Shown here piece after piece: positions 58,963 to 64,000 of a DNA stretch of 64,000 bases. Under the pieces are notes generated by a model, which saw nothing but the letters and a program-made list of their open reading frames with translations, ran no database searches and had not been told where the DNA came from. Position numbers and translations under genes: made by a program. Origin of the DNA: Butyrivibrio hungatei NK4A153 (lineage in GTDB: Bacteria > Bacillota > Clostridia > Lachnospirales > Lachnospiraceae); contig NZ_KE384198.1 of assembly GCF_000424465.1 (NCBI RefSeq), forward strand, positions 62,001-126,000, read 5' to 3'. The stretch's first letter is position 1, and each line of letters opens with the position of its first letter.

Positions 58963-59850
58963 TTACAGACCACTATTAAGGTTCCATTGTTCTCCAAGTA
59001 TTGTATCAAACTCCTCCGGAACATGTTCAAAATATCCTCCGCCTGTTGTAAAAGTCATCTCCCCAAAATATATATTTCCCTCTATGTTATACAAATCAAC
59101 CCTAACATGTGAGAAACCTTCAGATAATTTCTCAGCAATTTCCACCATATGATCATAATTAATAGGTTTATCCAGTTGCTTATCTATAGGACAAAAATCT
59201 TTTCTTCTATAGTCCATCAAGTTGAAATTTCTATCAAATATTCCAAGTTTGGATTTACTGTGATCAGGATAACCATCTGTCATAACATATATGCAAAACA
59301 CCTTCCCATTAAAACAAAAAAACTTGTAATCAGCCAAATTTCCATGACTTACAGATAATAAATTCCTTTCTATATATATTTTGGGAACTATATCTTTATA
59401 TTGAAGCTCAAACATATCATAAGCATAATTATGATTTATCCACTGTCTAATTTTCTTTTTTACTTCTACTACATCAAGCCTTGACTTATCCAACACAATA
59501 ATATTGCATCCGCATCCATGATTGGTTTTTATCACAAATTCATTGGGAAGTTTTTCAAAATCAATATCCTCACTATCATTGTATATTCCACCAATAAGTG
59601 GAACTAGATATTTATTGCCTATCTTTTCTCTTACATAATCTCTAACAGCAATCTTATCCGTTAAATGCGTAAATATTGCATCTCTTCTACATAGTTTTGC
59701 CCATTGTATTTTTTCACAAAATGTCTTTGGATTATTAAAATCAAAAAAATATTTTTTTTTCTTGTAATATTGTAATTCTATCAGAAAAGGATAACAGCAC
59801 TTGGGCATATTCTTTTTTATATAATATTTTATTCTTTTACTTCCGTTCAT
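58963..59850 (-). CDS. TupA-like ATP-grasp protein
   Basis: A 295-aa protein of the TupA-like ATP-grasp family, named from teichuronopeptide synthesis and common in capsule loci. NPKTFCEKIQWAKL, VIKTNHGCGCNIIV, DYKFFCFNGKVFCIYV and HVRVDLYNIEGNIYFGEMTF are characteristic. It may form an amide or ester bond that decorates the polysaccharide. The ATG at 59850 has AAGGG 5 nt upstream. An in-frame ATG at 59868 and TTG at 59874 are alternatives. It is the last gene of the AT-rich cluster. Confidence 0.8.
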   Translation of the reverse strand: MNGSKRIKYYIKKNMPKCCYPFLIELQYYKKKKYFFDFNNPKTFCEKIQWAKLCRRDAIFTHLTDKIAVRDYVREKIGNKYLVPLIGGIYNDSEDIDFEKLPNEFVIKTNHGCGCNIIVLDKSRLDVVEVKKKIRQWINHNYAYDMFELQYKDIVPKIYIERNLLSVSHGNLADYKFFCFNGKVFCIYVMTDGYPDHSKSKLGIFDRNFNLMDYRRKDFCPIDKQLDKPINYDHMVEIAEKLSEGFSHVRVDLYNIEGNIYFGEMTFTTGGGYFEHVPEEFDTILGEQWNLNSGL

Positions 59851-59888
59851 AATTTCCCTTAGAATCATATACAATTTTAATTAGCTAA

Positions 59889-60794
59889 TTATATTGATAA
59901 GCGGTGATATTCATTTTTTAAAATACTTTCAAGTTTCGGATAATGCAAAAGCATTGCGCGAAAATCTTTCCAAAAAAGTTTCTCACCTCTATCATTAATT
60001 TCAGAAAGTGCAATGTTCTTTTGCGTTCCGGGAATCGAAAGCACCAATAAATGCTCTTCGTTACTGTTAGCAATTACTCGTGTTCCATTCAAAACTCCCA
60101 TCAGCCAAAACCATATATCATCATTTGTTCTACATTCTTTCATAAAGATAGTTTCATCAAGTATATCTTTATACAATGAATTTACAGGATACAATACTCC
60201 TGCGCATCCGGTAAGTTTATTCAAAAAAGATGGTTCTCTCCACTTCTCATATCCTCCCGACTCTATAACAAATTCATCTGATTTATCCAATGAAAATTTT
60301 GTTACCCTGTTAGCGCATATACACTCAGGATACTCCTCATGAAGTTTGCATAAATCTGCCAAAGTATTTTTCCGATAAAAGACATCATCATCTACTGTAA
60401 TAATCACATCCCCCGGAAACATCTTTAATGTTGGTATGAATTTTTTATACGATCCGATATCTTCACACCACATTAGCTCTAAACCATACTTTTTTAGTTT
60501 AGTCAATTTTGAAGGTAACTCCACCTCACGCTTAGGAAAATCAGTAACTGCCAACCACAATATCAATCTGTCAGGTTTCTTTGACTGCATAAGTAATGAT
60601 TTAATAACAATGTGAACTTTATCAATTCTCTTGGGATATGATGTCAAAGAAACAACTAAAGATTCTGAACATTTATCTCCTACATTATTTTCTTCAAAAC
60701 CTCTCAAAACATAAAAAGGCCATCTACACCATTGAAAAAAATATATTATCCTTCGTTGTATTCTTTTTAAAATATTTTTTTTCACACTATACAT
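59889..60794 (-). CDS. Glycosyltransferase, GT-A fold
   Basis: A 301-aa protein. SLTSYPKRIDKVHIVIKSLL opens the nucleotide-sugar domain, GDVIITVDDDVFY carries a DxD-type metal site, and ECRTNDDIWFWLMG gives the acidic acceptor region. This TSYPKRI family is frequent in capsule clusters. Donor and acceptor are unknown. It overlaps the end of the flippase gene by 8 nt. Confidence 0.75.
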   Translation of the reverse strand: MYSVKKNILKRIQRRIIYFFQWCRWPFYVLRGFEENNVGDKCSESLVVSLTSYPKRIDKVHIVIKSLLMQSKKPDRLILWLAVTDFPKREVELPSKLTKLKKYGLELMWCEDIGSYKKFIPTLKMFPGDVIITVDDDVFYRKNTLADLCKLHEEYPECICANRVTKFSLDKSDEFVIESGGYEKWREPSFLNKLTGCAGVLYPVNSLYKDILDETIFMKECRTNDDIWFWLMGVLNGTRVIANSNEEHLLVLSIPGTQKNIALSEINDRGEKLFWKDFRAMLLHYPKLESILKNEYHRLSI

Positions 60795-62223
60795 GCCTCT
60801 TAATATTCTTTATATATTGTCTGATTATCTCATTGATATACTTATAACTCTCAAATTTAAACACGATTGAAATAGCAAAATATAAAGCCACTATCAAAAA
60901 TTGGAGAACCAGAATCATAACGAAACCGATATTAAGCTTACCAATCCACCACGAAACACTTCCCAAAATCAAAGCTGATAAGATACATGGCATAATATCA
61001 ATTATTTGATTGAAATAGCTGTAACCGATCATCCTTTTATTCGGATAACTATTCACAAGTTGATCAAAAAAATTATTTGCAAGATATGCCCACATTATTG
61101 CCTTCATACCATATGGAATCACAAGCAAAAATGTACTGACTCCGACAATTTTTTTTATCACCTCAATCCTAAGTACATAATTACTTTTTCCCATAGCTTT
61201 TAACGCATTAATATTGGCAGTATGTATAGGTTGAAATATGTAGATTACACAAAACACCCTCATGTAAAACACACAATCCAACCATTTTTCTGTAAGCAGA
61301 AGCTTTATAATTCCTTCCGCAGCAACAAACATAAACATCAACAGCGGTGTAATTAAATAATTACTGACCACAATTGTTTTTCGCACAATTTCTTTTACGC
61401 GAATCGGATTATCTTGGTCTATCGAAATCACAGGAAATATAACATTATCTATTGACGCATTTATATTCTCAATAAATGCTTTAGGAAGGCTCCTTCCTCT
61501 GTTATAAAATGCTAAATCCGCGTCGGAATAATACCTTCCCATAAGTAGCTGTCTCATATTGCCATATAAAACATCTATAAAATTCGAAAACATAATTCGA
61601 ATCCCATAACTCAATAATACTTTAAGTTTTTTTAATGAAAAAACAAATCTGGGTTTCCACTGAGATCTAAGCCACAAAATCACAGTATCAATAAGTGCAT
61701 TACTGACCACTTGCACAATCAAAGACCATGTTCCCCATCCACGTAAAGCCATATTGATTCCAATAATTGCAGAAATAAAGGTTCCTATAATTGTCGCCCA
61801 AAAAAACTTTTTGAACTGCAAATATCTGGTTATAATAGCTTGTTGGACATTTTTCACTCCGGAAATGATAATTATCAATCCTGCTATTCTAATCATGGCA
61901 ACAAGATCATTTTTTCTATAGAAACTTGCAATATATGAAGCTGCCATGTATAACCCGATATATATTACTGCACAAAAAAATATATTAAAAAAAAACACGC
62001 TTGCTATATCAACATCATCGATATCTTTTTTCTGTACAAGCGCACTGGCCAATCCTCCATCAACAAACACATTAAGTATCGCAATAATAGAAAGTATTAT
62101 TGCAAGTGTACCATATGCTTTTGGTCCAATAATTCTTGCTACTATAAACGTTATGATCAATTCAGCAATTTGAACTCCGACTTTTTCCATCAAACGCCAA
62201 ATTATATTGCTAATTGTTCGCAT
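60787..62223 (-). CDS. Wzx-type polysaccharide flippase
   Basis: A 478-aa membrane protein with about 14 helices, of the MOP/PST family (WzxC-like): RIIGPKAYGTLAIILSIIAI, VDGGLASALVQKKDID and FYNRGRSLPKAF. It would flip lipid-linked repeat units outward before polymerisation. GGAG 5 nt upstream supports the ATG at 62223 over a GTG two codons earlier. Confidence 0.88.
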   Translation of the reverse strand: MRTISNIIWRLMEKVGVQIAELIITFIVARIIGPKAYGTLAIILSIIAILNVFVDGGLASALVQKKDIDDVDIASVFFFNIFFCAVIYIGLYMAASYIASFYRKNDLVAMIRIAGLIIIISGVKNVQQAIITRYLQFKKFFWATIIGTFISAIIGINMALRGWGTWSLIVQVVSNALIDTVILWLRSQWKPRFVFSLKKLKVLLSYGIRIMFSNFIDVLYGNMRQLLMGRYYSDADLAFYNRGRSLPKAFIENINASIDNVIFPVISIDQDNPIRVKEIVRKTIVVSNYLITPLLMFMFVAAEGIIKLLLTEKWLDCVFYMRVFCVIYIFQPIHTANINALKAMGKSNYVLRIEVIKKIVGVSTFLLVIPYGMKAIMWAYLANNFFDQLVNSYPNKRMIGYSYFNQIIDIMPCILSALILGSVSWWIGKLNIGFVMILVLQFLIVALYFAISIVFKFESYKYINEIIRQYIKNIKRHV

Positions 62224-62243
62224 AATCACTCCATGATGCTAAC

Positions 62244-63383
62244 TTACAATCCGTACCCAAATGAAATTTTAAATCTTTTATGAGCCTTTTCTATCGTGTT
62301 ATTAATAAACTCTTTATTATATAACGGACATGCAATTCCAAATAAAAAAATATTTAAACTTAATGAATATAATGTATTTTCCATTATTCCATACAATGCA
62401 TATACCCCATAAATAATGACTAGCATATAATTCTGTTTTTTATAGCAATAATACATAGCGTAAATATATAAAACTGAAAAAACAATATATATAATAATCC
62501 CATACCTCACCAATATAGCTGTATACGCCGTGTCTAAATAATATTTTGTATATCTGATTCCCATCCTTTTTGAATATAGCTCAACATTTGTGCCCATCAA
62601 ATGAATTCCAAAACGTTTTATGACCCTATAGCAATTTGAAAATCGTAAAGATAACATTTTGTCCAACTTAGATAAAACCGGAATTTTTTTTACATTAAAT
62701 AATGACATTGCAATGCTAAATGCATTAGCAAAAAAAGCCATATATATTATGCATTTACCAAATATTTTTCTTCCATCAACAAAATAATCTGATAGATAAT
62801 ATAGCATCAAAAGAAACATAAAAATCCCCAAACAAACATATGCCGTTTGAGAATTAGGAACTTTATAAGCAAAGAACATTCCAAAAATAATTAAAAGAAC
62901 ATCATACCACTTTATACTATTCCGTCTCACATAACAATGTGCCACTATCAACTCAAATACACGCATTCCGAGCCAATTAGGATGTGAAAACCCCCATGAA
63001 TGCCTAATAATTCCTTTTCTATATGTCATTACCTCATTTATATTTCCGGAAAAAAATAGATATAATACAATGGATATAGTCAGAATAAGAATTATGTATG
63101 ATAAAAGCGCTACTCTATCAAAATCTATATATTTTGCCAGCAAAATAAAAATCCAAGTAGAAAGCATTATATTATTTCCGGAAGTAAATGTGCAAATTAT
63201 CATTGCTATTGAAATCAATGAAATAATGAACATCTCTCTAATACTGTACTTCTGAAATACTGATATTTGCACAAATGAAAGCAACAAAATAATAACTGCA
63301 ACAGCATCATTAGCAACATCTCGTTTCCAAAACATAAAATACTCCATAGAGGTTCGGAATAATATTTCAGTACTAAACCACAT
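62244..63383 (-). CDS. Wzy-like O-antigen/capsule polymerase
   Basis: At least 379 aa with about ten helices and one larger extracytoplasmic loop, the O-antigen polymerase/ligase layout (RKGIIRHSWGFSHPNWLG, GIHLMGTNVELYSKRMG). The first ATG (63383) lies inside a hydrophobic helix and has no ribosome site. Open frame extends 17 codons upstream to ATT at 63434, read (M)SKRETFGKYLAYFIFV, with AGGAGG 8 nt before it. The true start is therefore probably the ATT, a rare initiation codon. Confidence 0.75.
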   Translation of the reverse strand: MWFSTEILFRTSMEYFMFWKRDVANDAVAVIILLLSFVQISVFQKYSIREMFIISLISIAMIICTFTSGNNIMLSTWIFILLAKYIDFDRVALLSYIILILTISIVLYLFFSGNINEVMTYRKGIIRHSWGFSHPNWLGMRVFELIVAHCYVRRNSIKWYDVLLIIFGMFFAYKVPNSQTAYVCLGIFMFLLMLYYLSDYFVDGRKIFGKCIIYMAFFANAFSIAMSLFNVKKIPVLSKLDKMLSLRFSNCYRVIKRFGIHLMGTNVELYSKRMGIRYTKYYLDTAYTAILVRYGIIIYIVFSVLYIYAMYYCYKKQNYMLVIIYGVYALYGIMENTLYSLSLNIFLFGIACPLYNKEFINNTIEKAHKRFKISFGYGL

Positions 63384-63470
63384 AACAAATATAAAATATG
63401 CTAAATATTTTCCAAAAGTTTCCCTCTTACTAATGACAATCCCCTCCTAAATCTACTTACAAATTTTAGA

Positions 63471-64000
63471 TCAACCACAATATCTTATCTTGCATAATAA
63501 ATATGCCAATATGTACATTCTCTTACGAATAAAAAAATCAAAAATACTAAATTTAGAACTAAGCTTATAATAATTCCGCTTTTTAAATGTATCTGAGCAT
63601 AATTCATTCTCGCATAATTTCCTTATCTGCTTAACTTTTTCAAAAAATGACATATCACATTCTTTTCTAACATACTTTAATTTGAAGACTTCCAAAATCA
63701 ATATCAATACACGGTTGTTGTAAAGTGCATTTGAATCTTTAATCCACAAGTTTCTAGAAAAAAACTCCTTCAAATGTCCCATAACCTGTAAAGCAATTTG
63801 ATTTTGATCATGATGATAGGTATTTACAGTAGATGCCTCCCTATATACGTAAAAATATAAAGGTTTATCAATATAATACAATTTAGCAACTTTTGAAAAA
63901 CAATCAATTATAAAAATTTCATCCTGCCTTTTCTTTAATCCAGGAACAAAAAGAAATCCATTCTCGCGCAAAAAACTGCTTTTAAACAGCTTCATACACG
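63471..64000 (-). CDS. GT2 glycosyltransferase (3' part only)
   Basis: The last 176 codons of a gene that enters from the right edge. LFKSSFLRENGFLFVPGLKKRQDEIF fits the C-terminal half of EpsH/WcaA-type GT2 enzymes (the acceptor-side ED/DE motif), followed by DKPLYFYVYREASTV, a usual feature of this subgroup. A basic helical tail ends the protein. The catalytic N-terminus is outside the window. Its stop is 37 nt before the proposed start of the Wzy gene. Confidence 0.75.
   Translation of the reverse strand, partial: CMKLFKSSFLRENGFLFVPGLKKRQDEIFIIDCFSKVAKLYYIDKPLYFYVYREASTVNTYHHDQNQIALQVMGHLKEFFSRNLWIKDSNALYNNRVLILILEVFKLKYVRKECDMSFFEKVKQIRKLCENELCSDTFKKRNYYKLSSKFSIFDFFIRKRMYILAYLLCKIRYCG

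Overview
The window looks like the chromosome of a low-GC, Gram-positive, butyrate-forming anaerobe of the Lachnospiraceae, close to Butyrivibrio or Pseudobutyrivibrio. The pointers are a ptb-buk butyrate module, a secA-prfB pair, a FolT transporter under a tetrahydrofolate riboswitch, many carbohydrate-binding modules on secreted proteins, and AT-rich intergenic DNA. Most genes lie on the minus strand. No rRNA, tRNA, CRISPR array, prophage or intact insertion sequence was seen.

Layout from left to right: (1) A partial CapA-like gene, then the ribosomal operon rpmG-secE-nusG-rplK-rplA, with a candidate L1-binding leader before rplK and a terminator after rplA. (2) 2.9-16.6 kb, surface-glycan genes: a GT2-GtrA fusion, a large GT-C-like membrane protein, a FliD-like protein, UDP-galactopyranose mutase, an XRE regulator, a zinc-ribbon protein, a GT2-methyltransferase fusion and a CDP-dideoxysugar set (RfbG, RfbH, epimerase). 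(3) 16.8-24.2 kb: a lipoprotein with a possible beta-propeller, a GGDEF diguanylate cyclase, two very long hairpins between convergent genes, prfB, secA and a small lipoprotein. (4) 24.5-29.8 kb: a six-gene double ABC-transporter cluster with a DUF4418 protein. (5) 29.9-36.2 kb: two secreted proteins made only of binding modules, 3 CBM6-like + CBM2 and 9 CBM6-like + CBM2. An array of four or five spaced dyads stands upstream of each. (6) 37-43.3 kb: AmmeMemoRadiSam genes, riboswitch-controlled folT-folC, an Lgt remnant and YibE/F. (7) 43.3-50.2 kb: one 2304-residue surface protein with PHP, OB-fold and chitobiase-C-like domains. (8) 50.4-57.2 kb: nadE-sdaAB-sdaAA, a HigB/XRE toxin-antitoxin pair, buk and ptb. 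(9) 57.3-64 kb: a DUF4869 protein with a P-loop ATPase, then a very AT-rich capsule or O-antigen-type cluster (TupA-like, GT, Wzx, Wzy, GT2) that runs off the right edge.

Surface biology dominates. The sugar-nucleotide enzymes (Glf, RfbG, RfbH) feed glycosyltransferases and a Wzx/Wzy route, while the CBM proteins and the PHP giant would face outward to plant polysaccharide or extracellular phosphoester substrates. The most unusual signals are non-coding. Each CBM gene is preceded by a phased array of about 37-38 nt dyads with a period near 74 bp, but the two arrays use unrelated half-sites. All functional statements come from reading the sequence and were not confirmed by database searches.
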